Positions 36,416 through 45,038 of a stretch of 64,000 nucleotides of DNA are shown piece after piece. Position numbers and translations under genes: made by a program. The stretch comes from Xanthobacter sp. NM-59 (GTDB lineage: Bacteria; Pseudomonadota; Alphaproteobacteria; Rhizobiales; Xanthobacteraceae). Numbering within the stretch: the stretch's first letter is position 1; each line of letters opens with the position of its first letter. The notes below the pieces were generated by a model that searched no databases, was not told the DNA's origin, and saw only the letters and a program-made list of their open reading frames with translations. The stretch is from assembly GCF_021401125.1 (NCBI RefSeq), contig NZ_JACBFQ010000011.1:1-64000 (forward strand). The letters run 5' to 3'.

Positions 36416-37255
36416 ATGGCCGAGGCCGCATTGAAGCTTGAACCGGTGGCCGATATCGGCGCCGCGCCCCTTTTGTCCGTCGACAATATCGAGGTGGTCT
36501 ATAACGACGTCATCCTCGTGCTGCGTGGCCTTTCGCTGAAGGTCCCGCAGGGCCAGATCGTGGCGCTTCTGGGCTCCAACGGCGCCGGCAAGTCCACTAC
36601 GCTGAAGGCTATTTCCGGCCTGCTCAAGACCGAGGATGGGGAGATCACCCGTGGCGAGGTGAACTTCCTGGGCGAGAAGATCAACGGCATCGAGCCGGAC
36701 AAGATCGTGCGGCGCGGCATCTTCCAGGTCATGGAAGGGCGCCGGATCATCGCCGACATGACGGTGCTCGAAAATCTGCGCCTCGGCGCCTTCACCCGGC
36801 ACGACAATGAGGTGAAGAGCGACATCGAGCGCGTCTATGAATATTTCCCGCGCCTCAGGGAACGCACGGGCCTTGCCGGGTATCTCTCCGGTGGCGAGCA
36901 GCAGATGCTGGCCATCGGCCGCGCCATGATGGCCCGCCCCAAGCTCATCCTGATGGACGAGCCCTCCATGGGCCTTTCGCCGCTGATGGTGAAGGAGGTG
37001 TTCGCCATCATCAAACGGCTCAATGCGGAATGGGGCGTCACCATCTTGCTGGTGGAGCAGAACGCCCGCGTGGCGCTCTCCATCGCGGACTACGGCTACA
37101 TCATGGAGCAGGGCAAGATCGTGCTCGACGGGTCGGCGGAGATGCTGCAGACCAATGAGGACGTGAAGGAATTCTACCTGGGCCAGGGTGGCGGCGAGGA
37201 GCGCAAGAGCTTCAAGAACCTGAAAAGCTTCAAGCGCCGCAAACGCTGGCTGTGA
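36416..37255 (+). CDS. Branched-chain-type ABC transporter ATPase (LivF-like)
   Basis: Protein of 279 residues. Walker A GSNGAGKST, signature LSGGEQQMLAIGRAMMARPKLILMDEPSMGLSP with Walker B, and H-loop region LLVEQNARVAL, all LivF-type. The C-terminus has a basic extension (EERKSFKNLKSFKRRKRWL) beyond the usual end. It works as a heterodimer with the LivG-like ATPase at the head of the operon. Confidence 0.93.
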   Translation: MAEAALKLEPVADIGAAPLLSVDNIEVVYNDVILVLRGLSLKVPQGQIVALLGSNGAGKSTTLKAISGLLKTEDGEITRGEVNFLGEKINGIEPDKIVRRGIFQVMEGRRIIADMTVLENLRLGAFTRHDNEVKSDIERVYEYFPRLRERTGLAGYLSGGEQQMLAIGRAMMARPKLILMDEPSMGLSPLMVKEVFAIIKRLNAEWGVTILLVEQNARVALSIADYGYIMEQGKIVLDGSAEMLQTNEDVKEFYLGQGGGEERKSFKNLKSFKRRKRWL

Positions 37256-37308
37256 GGTAAGGGCAGCCGCCGCAGCGTCCGTTTCCAACCGTTTCAACAG
37301 GCCGAGCG

Positions 37309-38553
37309 ATGACCGATCCGAACCGCTATTACGACGCCAGCGAAACCCGCGCTCCCGAGGCGCGCGAGCAGGCGCTGATGGCCGCGCTGGCGGCCCAGGT
37401 GGCCCATGCCAAGGGCAAGTCGGCCTATTTCGCGGAGCTGTTCAAGGCGGTGGAACCGGGCGCGGTGACCAGCCGGCGGGCGCTCGCCCAATTGCCCGTC
37501 ACCCGCAAGTCGGACCTGCTGGAAATCCAGCCGAAGAGCCTGCCTTTCGGCGGGCTCAATGCGGTGGCGCCGGGCAAGCTGGCGCGCATCTTCATGTCGC
37601 CGGGGCCCATCTATGATCCGGAAGGGCACGGCCCGGATTTCTGGCGCTTCGCCCGCGCGCTCCACGCGGCGGGCTTCCGCGCCGGGGAGATCGTGCACAA
37701 TTCCTTTTCCTACCACCTCACCCCGGCCGGCTCTATGATCGAGGGCGGCGCCCATGCGCTCGGCTGCGCCGTGGTGCCGGCCGGCGTGGGGCAGACGGAC
37801 CTGCAATTGCGCGCCATCGCCGACCTCCGTCCGGACGGGTATGGCGGCACGCCCTCCTTCCTGAAAATCCTCCTGGAGAAGGCGCAGGAGACCGGCACCG
37901 ACATCTCCTCCATCAAGAAGGCGCTGGTGACGGGCGAGGCCTTCCTGCCGCCGCACCGGGCGGAGCTAAGGGCGGCCGGCATCGTCGCCCGCCAATGCTA
38001 CGGCACCGCCGATCTCGGCCTTGTCGCCTATGAGAGCGAGGCCGAGGAGGGGATGATCGTCGACGAGGGGTGCCTGGTGGAGATCCTGCGCCCGGGTACG
38101 GGCGATCCGGTGGAGGCCGAGGGTGAAGTGGGCGAGGTGGTGGTCACCCTGTTCGATGCCGATTATCCCCTGGTGCGCTTCGCCACCGGTGATCTTTCGG
38201 CTGTGCTGCCGGGCATCAGTCCCTGCGGGCGCACCAATGTGCGGCTGAAGGGGTGGATGGGCCGGGCTGACCAAGTGACGAAGATTCGCGGCATGTTCGT
38301 GCACCCCGTGCAGGTGAGCGCGGCGGTGAAGAAGCACCCGGCGGTCGCCAAGGCGCGCCTGGTGGTGGACCGCATCGGCGATGCCGACGACATGCTGTTG
38401 GAAGTCGAGGTTGCGGACGCAAGCGCGCTCTCCCAGGACATGCTGTTGGACGACCTGCGCGCCACTACCAAGCTGCGTGGCCGGCTCGCCCTTGTTCCGC
38501 CCGGAACCCTGCCGGCGGATGCCAAGACCATCGAGGACCGCCGCCCCGTGTGA
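37309..38553 (+). CDS. Phenylacetate-CoA ligase (PaaK)-family protein
   Basis: Protein of 414 residues, slightly shorter than PaaK (about 430-440). Family stretches are LPVTRKSDLLE, YGTADLGLVAYESE, VRFATGDLSAVLPG and the C-terminal GRADQVTKIRGMFVHPVQV. The nucleotide loop, SSGTTG in true PaaK, reads FMSPGPIYDPEG, so the usual Ser/Thr/Gly triad is lost. It may use a different mode of ATP binding or act in another role. It is last in the transporter operon, giving that operon two ligase-type genes. The substrate is not known. Confidence 0.85.
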   Translation: MTDPNRYYDASETRAPEAREQALMAALAAQVAHAKGKSAYFAELFKAVEPGAVTSRRALAQLPVTRKSDLLEIQPKSLPFGGLNAVAPGKLARIFMSPGPIYDPEGHGPDFWRFARALHAAGFRAGEIVHNSFSYHLTPAGSMIEGGAHALGCAVVPAGVGQTDLQLRAIADLRPDGYGGTPSFLKILLEKAQETGTDISSIKKALVTGEAFLPPHRAELRAAGIVARQCYGTADLGLVAYESEAEEGMIVDEGCLVEILRPGTGDPVEAEGEVGEVVVTLFDADYPLVRFATGDLSAVLPGISPCGRTNVRLKGWMGRADQVTKIRGMFVHPVQVSAAVKKHPAVAKARLVVDRIGDADDMLLEVEVADASALSQDMLLDDLRATTKLRGRLALVPPGTLPADAKTIEDRRPV

Positions 38554-38577
38554 GGGCGGCGCGGGCGGCGGCCGGCT

Positions 38578-39630
38578 TCAGGCCTGGACCCAGCCGCCGA
38601 GCTCGCGCATCGCCACCCGTTGCAGCACCCGCATGCCGGCGGGGCTGTCATTGAGGCAGGGGATGGCGGCGAATTGCTCGCCCCCATGGCTGAGGAAGAT
38701 GTGGCGATTCTCCACGCCGATTTCCTCGAGCGTCTCCAGGCAGTCCGCCACGAAGCCCGGATTGAACACGGCGATCCGCTTCACGCCGCTCTCGGCGAGG
38801 GCTTTCACGGTCGCGTCCGTATAGGGCTGAAGCCATTCTTCCCGCCCGAATCGCGACTGGAAGGTGAGCCGCAGCCGCTCTTCCCCCATGCCGAGCCGGG
38901 CGCGCAGCAGCCGCGCCGTCTTGGCGCACTGGCAGGAATAGGGGTCGCCCTTCAGGTGGTAGGATTTGGGGATGCCGTGGAAGGAGGCGAGAATCACCTG
39001 CGGCTCGAAATCGAGCGCCGCCAGGTGGCGCTCCAGATCCTCGGCCAGGGCGTCGATATAGACCGGATCGTCGTGCCAAGGCGGGGCGATGCGCACCGCC
39101 GGCTGCCAGCGCATGGCCTTGAGCGCGTCGAACGCCTTGTCGGCCACGGTGGCGGTGGTGGCGGCGGCGTATTGGGGATAGAGCGGCACAATCAGGATGC
39201 GCTCGCACCCCGCCTGCTGCAGGGCGCCGAGCCGCGCGGCGATGGCCGGTTCGCCATAGCGCATGGCGAAATCCACCATGATGCGCGAATCACCTTCGGC
39301 GAGCATGGCGCCAAGCTTTTCGGCCTGGGCGCGGGTGATGGTGAGCAGCGGCCCCTCGTCGCGCTCGGCGTTCCAGATCTTGGCATAGTCGCGCCCCTTC
39401 GCCTTGGGCCGCGTGGTGAGGATGATGGCATTGAGCACGAAGGCCCAGACCAACGGGTTCACCTCGATCACCCGCCGATCCGAGAGGAATTCCTTCAGAT
39501 AGCGGCGCATGGACCAATAATCGGTGCCCGAGGGCGTGCCGAGATTGACGATAAGCACGCCGATGCGGCCGAACGCGATTTCGGGATGATCAGAAGGAAG
39601 GGCGGACGGGGCTTGAGACGGGCTCGTCAT
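38578..39630 (-). CDS. hemH: Ferrochelatase
   Basis: Protein of 350 residues. It begins with RIGVLIVNLGTPSGTDYWSMRRYLKEFLSDRRVIE and carries ASFHGIPKSYHLKGDPYSCQCAKTARLL (active-site His) and the C-terminal NPGFVADCLETLEEIGVENR motif. It inserts ferrous iron into protoporphyrin IX, the last step of haem synthesis. The ATG at 39628-39630 gives the conserved N-terminus; a longer form adds 13 residues. It converges with the PaaK-like gene with 24 bp between the stops. Confidence 0.96.
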   Translation of the reverse strand: MTSPSQAPSALPSDHPEIAFGRIGVLIVNLGTPSGTDYWSMRRYLKEFLSDRRVIEVNPLVWAFVLNAIILTTRPKAKGRDYAKIWNAERDEGPLLTITRAQAEKLGAMLAEGDSRIMVDFAMRYGEPAIAARLGALQQAGCERILIVPLYPQYAAATTATVADKAFDALKAMRWQPAVRIAPPWHDDPVYIDALAEDLERHLAALDFEPQVILASFHGIPKSYHLKGDPYSCQCAKTARLLRARLGMGEERLRLTFQSRFGREEWLQPYTDATVKALAESGVKRIAVFNPGFVADCLETLEEIGVENRHIFLSHGGEQFAAIPCLNDSPAGMRVLQRVAMRELGGWVQA

Positions 39631-39747
39631 CGGGTCACCTCCAGCGCATCGGCGGCGGAGCGCGGCCAAGCCGTCCGGAAACCAACCGTCCGAACAACAA
39701 TTTGCCCGGACAAGACGTCCAAAGTGGGGGAACCATCCGGGAAGGAA

Positions 39748-39822
<75 letters not shown>

Positions 39823-39926
39823 CACCGACAGGAAGCGCCTCTATATCGGCTCATGGAGCCGGAGGCAAGGCGCTGTTTTCGGTTTTTGAGCGAAGCGTGT
39901 GCAGGTCCGCTCAAAATCGTCCTATG

Positions 39927-39988
39927 GCCTGACATCCTTGAGCATTTTCGCGCGGTTCGCGCGGAAAGGCTCAAGGGTGAGGTCAGGC
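39927..39988 (-). terminator. Long hairpin at the 3' end of cpdR
   Basis: On the minus strand GCCTGAC...GTCAGGC encloses TTGAGC/GCTCAA and CGCG/CGCG segments, giving an extended imperfect stem. It begins in the last codons of cpdR, and ATTTTGAGC follows about 15 nt beyond. A likely transcription terminator, though not a textbook one. Confidence 0.5.
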
Positions 39989-40345
39989 GGCCGCCAGCAT
40001 CTTACCCACTTCGCTGACGAGATCCCGCAGATGGAAGGGCTTGGAGAGCACCTTGGCCTCTGCGGGGGTGTCGCCGTCGGCATTGAGCGCCACGGCGGCG
40101 AAGCCGGTGATGAACATCACCTTCAGGTCGGGATCGAGCTCGGTGGCGCGGCGCGCCAGCTCGATACCGTCCATCTCCGGCATCACGATGTCGGTGAGGA
40201 GGAGCTCGAACGGCTCCTCGCGCATCCGCTCATAGGCGGATTTGCCGTTGTCGTAGGAAGCCACCGAATAGCCGGCATTCTGCAGGGCCTTCACCAGAAA
40301 GCGCCGCATGTCATTGTCGTCTTCGGCGAGCAGGATCTTGGACAC
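39983..40345 (-). CDS. cpdR: Single-domain response regulator CpdR
   Basis: Protein of 120 residues, receiver domain only. It starts SKILLAEDDNDMRRFLVKALQNAGY, with the acidic pocket at 8-10, phospho-acceptor Asp52 (LLTDIVMP), and VLSKPFHLRDLV near the end. It closely matches alphaproteobacterial CpdR, which in its unphosphorylated form directs ClpXP to cell-cycle substrates and is controlled by the CckA-ChpT phosphorelay. The start is a GTG (40343-40345). Its position beside an N-formylglutamate amidohydrolase gene is a conserved rhizobial arrangement and supports the name. Confidence 0.92.
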   Translation of the reverse strand: MSKILLAEDDNDMRRFLVKALQNAGYSVASYDNGKSAYERMREEPFELLLTDIVMPEMDGIELARRATELDPDLKVMFITGFAAVALNADGDTPAEAKVLSKPFHLRDLVSEVGKMLAAA

Positions 40346-40532
40346 GCCGTTTCCCCTGATCAATCGTAAGCCGAAAGTCCCGCCGTCATGGCTGGAACCC
40401 CATGAGAGTGTCTGGCCCAAACGGGTAAATTCGGAGTGAAAGTGCCGCGCCCCCTTCACAAGACCCCCTCGCGGCGGGCATCATGAAGGCGGAACAAGCA
40501 TTTAGAAACCTTCCGGAGTCCTGCGGCGCACG

Positions 40533-41420
40533 ATGACTGCCTGCCTCGCCGAAACCATAGATCCCGCATTTGAGATCCTGGGGCTCGAGGCCGCCGCCGG
40601 GCCGTTTGTCTTCAACTCCCCCCATTCGGGCCGCATCTACCCCACGAGCTTCGTGGCGCAGACACGGCTGGACTTTGCCACACTGCGCCGTTCCGAGGAC
40701 AGCTTCGTGGACGAATTATTCGAGGACGTGGTGAACGCGGGTGCGCCGCTGATGCGGGCGCTGTTTCCGCGCTCCTTCCTCGATCTCAATCGCGAGCCCT
40801 ATGAGCTCGACCCGCGCATGTTCGAGGGCCGGCTGCCGCCTTATGCCAACACGCGCTCGGTGCGGGTGGCCGGCGGGCTCGGCACCATCGCCCGCGTGGT
40901 GGGCGACGCGCAGGAAATCTATCCGGCCCGGCTTACCGTGGCCGAGGGGCTGGAGCGGATCGAGGCCTTCTACAAGCCCTATCACCAGACCCTGCGGCGC
41001 CTCATCATGGAGACGCAGCGGCGGTTCGGGCTGGCGGTGCTGGTGGACTGCCATTCCATGCCCTCCACCTCCATCCGCGACGAGAGCCTGAGGGCGGACT
41101 TCGTGCTCGGCGACCGCTACGGCACCAGCTGCGGCTGCGTCGTCACCCAGGCGCTGGAGCATGAGCTGTCGCGGGCCGGCTACCGGGTGCTGCGCAACAA
41201 GCCCTATGCGGGCGGCTACATCACCGAGCATTATGGCAACCCCTCCGCCGGCCTGCACGCGGTGCAGATCGAGGTTAATCGCGCCCTCTACATGGATGAG
41301 GCGCGTTACGAGCGCGGGGCGAGCTTCGACCGCGTCCGGACGGACATTCGCGTTGCAATGGACCGCATCTTCACCCAGGTGCTCACCGCACTGGATGTGC
41401 CCCGCGCCGCTGCCGAGTAG
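40533..41420 (+). CDS. N-formylglutamate amidohydrolase
   Basis: Protein of 295 residues of the FGase family. Motifs are FNSPHSGRIYP (near 27), LRRSEDSFVDELF, FLDLNREPYELDPRMFEG and VLVDCHSMPS, with likely metal-binding His and Glu residues. It would release formate and glutamate from N-formylglutamate, the last step of one histidine-degradation route. No hut genes are nearby, so its true substrate in this setting is open. It is divergent from cpdR, with promoters in the 187-bp gap. Confidence 0.9.
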   Translation: MTACLAETIDPAFEILGLEAAAGPFVFNSPHSGRIYPTSFVAQTRLDFATLRRSEDSFVDELFEDVVNAGAPLMRALFPRSFLDLNREPYELDPRMFEGRLPPYANTRSVRVAGGLGTIARVVGDAQEIYPARLTVAEGLERIEAFYKPYHQTLRRLIMETQRRFGLAVLVDCHSMPSTSIRDESLRADFVLGDRYGTSCGCVVTQALEHELSRAGYRVLRNKPYAGGYITEHYGNPSAGLHAVQIEVNRALYMDEARYERGASFDRVRTDIRVAMDRIFTQVLTALDVPRAAAE

Positions 41421-41773
41421 GTCCGGGGCCCGCTTGGCCCTTGAAACCGTTGACTTCACGACGCGCGCGTGACGAGGCTCTGCAAATTTGCAAATGGTGC
41501 CTTGCGTTTTCTGAATGGCAGATATACGAATTTGACCCGGTTGGTTGACCGGACCGGGTGGCCGGGGCGACTTTCGTCGCACCTTTGGTGTACCGAAGAA
41601 TTCCGGCGGCCACGCGAATCGGGCTGAAATGGCCGGATTGCCGCATTTGAGCGCGCTCGCATTCCCCTTAGGGGCGAACGGCCGGAATGTGGGATGTTTT
41701 GGAAAGACCGCCGGTCGGCGGAAAATCCCCGGATCGCAGAAGCGAGGGGAAGGCCAGCCGCAAAGGCGGGCCC
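41421..41773. other. Gene-free stretch with a TGCA palindrome
   Basis: 353 bp with no supported gene, between the amidohydrolase stop and the terminator of the first sRNA. It contains a perfect 12-bp palindrome TGCAAATTTGCA at 41481-41492, a possible regulator site, and several GC-rich dyads such as GACCGCCGGTCGGCGG near 41706. Confidence 0.45.
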
Positions 41774-41873
41774 AAAAAAGAAAGGGGCCGTCCGCATTGG
41801 CGAACGGCCCAAGTCTAGGGAGGAAACGCCCAAGGAGGGCAGCGACAGAGCGACGCCAATCGCCATGTCGCAA
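41774..41873 (-). ncRNA. AbcR/alpha-r15-type sRNA, distal copy
   Basis: About 100 nt, ends inferred. A 40-nt core (41805-41844) is identical to the second copy at 42169-42208 and contains two anti-Shine-Dalgarno stretches, CCCTCCTTGGGCG and GTTTCCTCCC, as in AbcR RNAs. The 3' end is a terminator: GGGCCGTTCGC pairs with GCGGACGGCCC over 11 bp around CAAT, then CTTTCTTTTTT. A -35/-10 pair sits just upstream. AbcR sRNAs act with Hfq to repress ABC transporter binding-protein mRNAs. The tandem layout in one intergenic region is the hallmark of AbcR1/AbcR2. Confidence 0.82.
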
Positions 41874-41878
41874 TGCAC

Positions 41879-41907
41879 AAATAGCCGAGTGCAGTGCCAA
41901 AAATCAA
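41879..41907 (-). promoter_or_regulatory. Promoter of the distal sRNA
   Basis: On the minus strand TTGATT (41902-41907) and CTATTT (41879-41884) are separated by exactly 17 bp. Transcription would start near 41872-41873. The same geometry occurs before the second copy. Confidence 0.65.
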
Positions 41908-42137
41908 GTGCCCGTTTGTCGCATCTGCGTAATTTTCCATATGTAACTGATTTTGTTGGAGTTTTTTATATCATCCGCGACCCGCGGGTGAGCAGCCGGC
42001 CGTGCCGGAAAACGTCATCACAGCTGAAGCGTGGTCGAATCGCAGGGACGTGGCCTGCCTGTCGGCGGGCGCATGCGTTTGCGGTGAAAATGGCGGCGCG
42101 GGAGCGGGGGCGTTTCCGGGAATGGCTCACAGAGCCC

Positions 42138-42233
42138 AAAAAGAAAGGGGCCGCTGACCCGTGGGGAGCGGCCCAAGTCTAGGGAGGAAACGCCCAAGGA
42201 GGGCAGCGGCATCGCAATCGGCAATGCCGCGCT
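42138..42233 (-). ncRNA. AbcR/alpha-r15-type sRNA, proximal copy
   Basis: About 95 nt, ends inferred. It shares the 40-nt core (42169-42208) with the other copy, while the 5' arm diverges (GTGCAGCGCGGCATTGCC against GTGCATTGCGACATGGCG). The terminator stem GGGCCGCT/AGCGGCCC is followed by CTTTCTTTTT. Both copies read leftward and are separated by about 265 bp. Different 5' parts with a common seed imply overlapping but not identical target sets, as described for AbcR1 and AbcR2. Confidence 0.82.
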
Positions 42234-42238
42234 GCACC

Positions 42239-42267
42239 AATATGTGAGTCTTCCCGGTCCGCATCAA
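42239..42267 (-). promoter_or_regulatory. Promoter of the proximal sRNA
   Basis: On the minus strand TTGATG (42262-42267) and CATATT (42239-42244) with a 17-bp spacer; start near 42232-42233. The 315 bp from 42268 to the hisN start hold nothing else that I can support. Confidence 0.65.
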
Positions 42268-42582
42268 GATTGTCGGTCGCGGATAGTTTAGGCAGCTACG
42301 GGCCTCTCAAAGCCTTGCTGGCATACGCTTCTCACGGTCCTGCCCATTCCTTGATCCAAAACGCCCGCAAGCTGTGCATGCAAACACGCCATTTTGCCTT
42401 TCCTGGTGACTGTCCGCCTGGACGCAAACGCGGCAATTGAGGGTGGTGGGGCGCGGGCGGGCTTGATCCGGCTGCTCTTCCGCTGCATCTCCATGGACAT
42501 TGCGGGCGCGCCGCCGGCGCGCCGTCCTTTGCCTGCGCGAGGTCATCTTGCTGGGCGTGTTCCTGTTCGGAGTGTGGAAGCC

Positions 42583-43365
42583 ATGACCGCCGTCGCCATC
42601 GACGATTTCGTCCATAAGCTCGCGACGGTGTCGGGGGAGGCGATCCTGCCCTTTTTCCGCACCTCTCTCGGGGTGGAGGACAAGAGCCGGGGCAAGGCGT
42701 TCGACCCCGTCACGGAGGCGGACCGCGCGGCCGAGCAGGTGATGCGCCGGCTGATTCGCGAGACCTTTCCGAGCCACGGCATCATCGGCGAGGAGTTCGA
42801 CAACCTGGCGACCGACGCGCCCTATGTCTGGGCGCTCGACCCCATTGACGGCACCAAGTCCTTCATCGCCGGCCTGCCCGCCTGGGGCACGCTGATCGGC
42901 CTGCTGAAGGAGGGTGATCCGGTCTATGGCATGATGCACCAGCCCTTCATTAAGGAGCGCTTCTTCGGGGATGGCGCGGTGGCGCGCTATAGCGGGCCGG
43001 CGGGTGAGCGGGTGCTGGCGGTGCGCGATTGCCAGCGTATCGAGGACGCCATGCTGTTCACCACCAGCCCACGCCTGATGAATGAGGCCGACCGCGGCGC
43101 CTTCGGCAAGGTCGAGGAGCGGGTGCGCCTCTCGCGCTATGGCGGCGACTGCTATGTCTATTGCATGCTGGCGGCGGGCCTGGTGGATCTGGTCATCGAG
43201 ACCGAGCTCAAGGATCACGACATCGTGGCCCTCATCCCCATCATCGAGGGCGCCGGCGGCATCGTCACCAGCTGGGAAGGCGGCTCGCCGGCCAAGGGGG
43301 GGCGTGTGGTGGCGGCGGGCAGCCGCGCCGTCCACGAGCAGGCTCTGGCCATTCTGACCGCCTGA
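42583..43365 (+). CDS. hisN: Histidinol-phosphatase, inositol monophosphatase family
   Basis: Protein of 260 residues. Lithium-sensitive phosphatase motifs are FDPVTEADRAAE, GIIGEEF, WALDPIDGTKSFIAGLPAWGTLIGL (metal-binding WxLDPIDGT) and the C-terminal ETELKDHDIVALIPIIEGAGGIVT. HisN removes phosphate from histidinol phosphate in histidine synthesis. The ATG at 42583 fits the family; frames upstream are not conserved. It lies downstream of the amidohydrolase as in rhizobia, here separated by the sRNA pair. A broader inositol-phosphatase activity cannot be excluded. Confidence 0.88.
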   Translation: MTAVAIDDFVHKLATVSGEAILPFFRTSLGVEDKSRGKAFDPVTEADRAAEQVMRRLIRETFPSHGIIGEEFDNLATDAPYVWALDPIDGTKSFIAGLPAWGTLIGLLKEGDPVYGMMHQPFIKERFFGDGAVARYSGPAGERVLAVRDCQRIEDAMLFTTSPRLMNEADRGAFGKVEERVRLSRYGGDCYVYCMLAAGLVDLVIETELKDHDIVALIPIIEGAGGIVTSWEGGSPAKGGRVVAAGSRAVHEQALAILTA

Positions 43366-43377
43366 GCGGACGGGGAA

Positions 43378-44322
43378 TCAGAGCGCTGGCGTGCCGGGAA
43401 TGAAGGCGTCGAAGGCCGCCCAGAACTGGGCGCGGAAGAAATCGCGCTCCATCATGATCTCGTGCTTCGCCGCCGGCACCACCACCTGGGCGCCGGCGAT
43501 GAGGCGGGTGGCCAGATGCTCGATGGCCGGGTTGGACACCAGCCGTTCCCCGCCGGCGGCCACCATCAGCAGCGGCTGGCGGATCTGTGGGACGAGTTCG
43601 GGATCGGCAAGCTGGTCCATGGCGCGAAAGGCGGCGTAAAGCCAACCATTGGTGGGCGCTCCGATGCCGAGTTGCGGCGCCGCGCGCACGATCTCCGCGG
43701 TCCTTGCATAGCGCTCGGGATCGGAATTCACCGGATTGCGCTCGAACGGCACCTCGGTGATGGGCCGGGCGCGGCCGCCGGGCACGAAGGCCCGCGCGAA
43801 GCCGGCATAGGCCAGAACCGTCACCAGCGTCCGCACCAGCCGCGGGGCGGGGATCACGTCGATCTTGAGCATGGGCGCGACCAGCACCATGCGGTCGAAC
43901 CAGCGCCGGCCCGCGAGGGTGGACTGGAGCAGGATGGTGCCGCCCATGGAATGGGCGAGGGCGAAATGGGGCGCCGGACAATCCGGCAGCAGCACCTCGC
44001 GCGCGAAGGCCTCAAGGTCGAGCTGGTAGTCCGCGAAGCGCCGCACATGGCCCTTGCGCGGGTTGCGCACCAGCCGCTGGGAACCGCCTTGGCCGCGCCA
44101 ATCCAGGATGGCGACGGCGAAGCCCCGGGCCCGGAGCTCCCGCACCACCTCGAAGTATTTCTCGATGAACTCGCCCCGGCCGGTGAAAAGGGCCACGGTG
44201 CCCCTGAGTCCGCTGTCCGGCATCCAGCGCGCATAGCGCAGGCGCACCCCATCGGCGGCGGTGATCTCGCCGGTAACAGCCCCTTCGGGGGTCGGATTGC
44301 TCGGAATCGAGAACAGGTCCAT
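43378..44322 (-). CDS. Alpha/beta hydrolase, lysophospholipase L2-like
   Basis: Protein of 314 residues without signal peptide. The nucleophile elbow is AHSMGG near 145, with FTGRGEFIEKYFEVVRELRARGFAVAILDWRGQGGSQR near the N-terminus, typical of PldB/monoglyceride-lipase relatives. The acid and His are probably in the segments around 254 (LMVAAGGERLVSNPA) and 288 (PAAKHEIMMERD). It is convergent with hisN, with 12 bp between the stops. Substrate assignments within this family are weak. Confidence 0.85.
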   Translation of the reverse strand: MDLFSIPSNPTPEGAVTGEITAADGVRLRYARWMPDSGLRGTVALFTGRGEFIEKYFEVVRELRARGFAVAILDWRGQGGSQRLVRNPRKGHVRRFADYQLDLEAFAREVLLPDCPAPHFALAHSMGGTILLQSTLAGRRWFDRMVLVAPMLKIDVIPAPRLVRTLVTVLAYAGFARAFVPGGRARPITEVPFERNPVNSDPERYARTAEIVRAAPQLGIGAPTNGWLYAAFRAMDQLADPELVPQIRQPLLMVAAGGERLVSNPAIEHLATRLIAGAQVVVPAAKHEIMMERDFFRAQFWAAFDAFIPGTPAL

Positions 44323-44465
44323 CGGGCCTCTGATCAGGCTGCGGCGGGCACGCCGGTTCCGCGAGGGTTATACCGAAGGCCCGATTATACCAAGGCCGCG
44401 ATGATACCCCGAGATCGTGACTTTGCCTCTGCTTTCCAGGCGCGGAACGATCCGGTCCGGAGCCG

Positions 44466-44870
44466 TCAGGGGCCGGGCATCACGTCGTCGGGGGCCTGGG
44501 CGAGCACCGCAAAGCCTGTAATCTCCCCGGTGGCGGTGTCCACCACCAGCCGCAGGCGTTCGCGCCGGGGGCTGGTGGCCTCGCACAGCAGGCTGCGCCC
44601 GCGCCAGCGCAGCGGCTGGACCTGAGAGAAGCCGCGCGCCTCCATCGCCGCCATTACGGTCGCCACGTCGAGCCCATGCTGGCCCATCGGAAGAGGCGCC
44701 TCGAGATGGGAATAGACATGGCGTTGCGGCAGCGGAGGCTGGGCTACGGCGAGGGGCAGCAAAATGGGGTCCAGCTGCGCCGCCATGGGCGGGTGGAGCT
44801 GGAGCAGCGCCGGCCCCGCCGCCATGGTGATCAGCATCAGCACCGGCAGCCGCCTGAGGATGCACCACAT
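44466..44870 (-). CDS. Small membrane-anchored or secreted protein of unknown function
   Basis: Protein of 134 residues from the ATG at 44868-44870. The hydrophobic N-terminus MWCILRRLPVLMLITMAAGPALL is a signal or anchor. The C-terminal half, with VATVMAAMEARGFSQVQPLRWRGRSLLCEATSPRRERLRLVVDTATGEITGFAVL, resembles a PepSY/YpeB-like single repeat with DTATGEI. Function is unknown. An upstream in-frame start would add 19 residues before the hydrophobic part. Confidence 0.6.
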   Translation of the reverse strand: MWCILRRLPVLMLITMAAGPALLQLHPPMAAQLDPILLPLAVAQPPLPQRHVYSHLEAPLPMGQHGLDVATVMAAMEARGFSQVQPLRWRGRSLLCEATSPRRERLRLVVDTATGEITGFAVLAQAPDDVMPGP

Positions 44871-44940
44871 TTCCGGCCCGTCCCTCTCCGCGGTGGCACC
44901 AAGGGTTACGCCTTTCGAGGTAGCCAATATAAATCACGCT

Positions 44941-44969
44941 CTTGAACATGAGGCGGCAGCCTCATTCAT
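44941..44969 (+). promoter_or_regulatory. RpoH-like promoter of the hsp20 gene
   Basis: CTTGAA at 44941-44946 matches the sigma-32-type -35 box of alphaproteobacteria. CCTCATTCAT around 44960-44969 is a possible -10. Position relative to the folded leader downstream is right. Confidence 0.45.
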
Positions 44970-45038
44970 CTGGCGTTCATGGGCGTGCCCGTGGGCCGGG
45001 GCCTTGACGGCCTGAAAGTGCATTCCCACATCAGCGAA

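Noticed and set aside
33881..37297. 1138-codon open frame antisense to livM, livK and livF
   Set aside because: The plus strand encodes clear ABC transporter genes. The antisense product is His/Arg/Gly rich without domains.
41694..42182. 162-codon open frame on the plus strand across the sRNA region
   Set aside because: It runs through both sRNA terminators on the opposite strand, lacks a ribosome-binding site and has no conserved features.
41805..42208. 40-nt direct repeat considered as the start of a CRISPR array or an att pair
   Set aside because: There are only two copies 364 bp apart, each with its own promoter and terminator, which fits sRNA genes.
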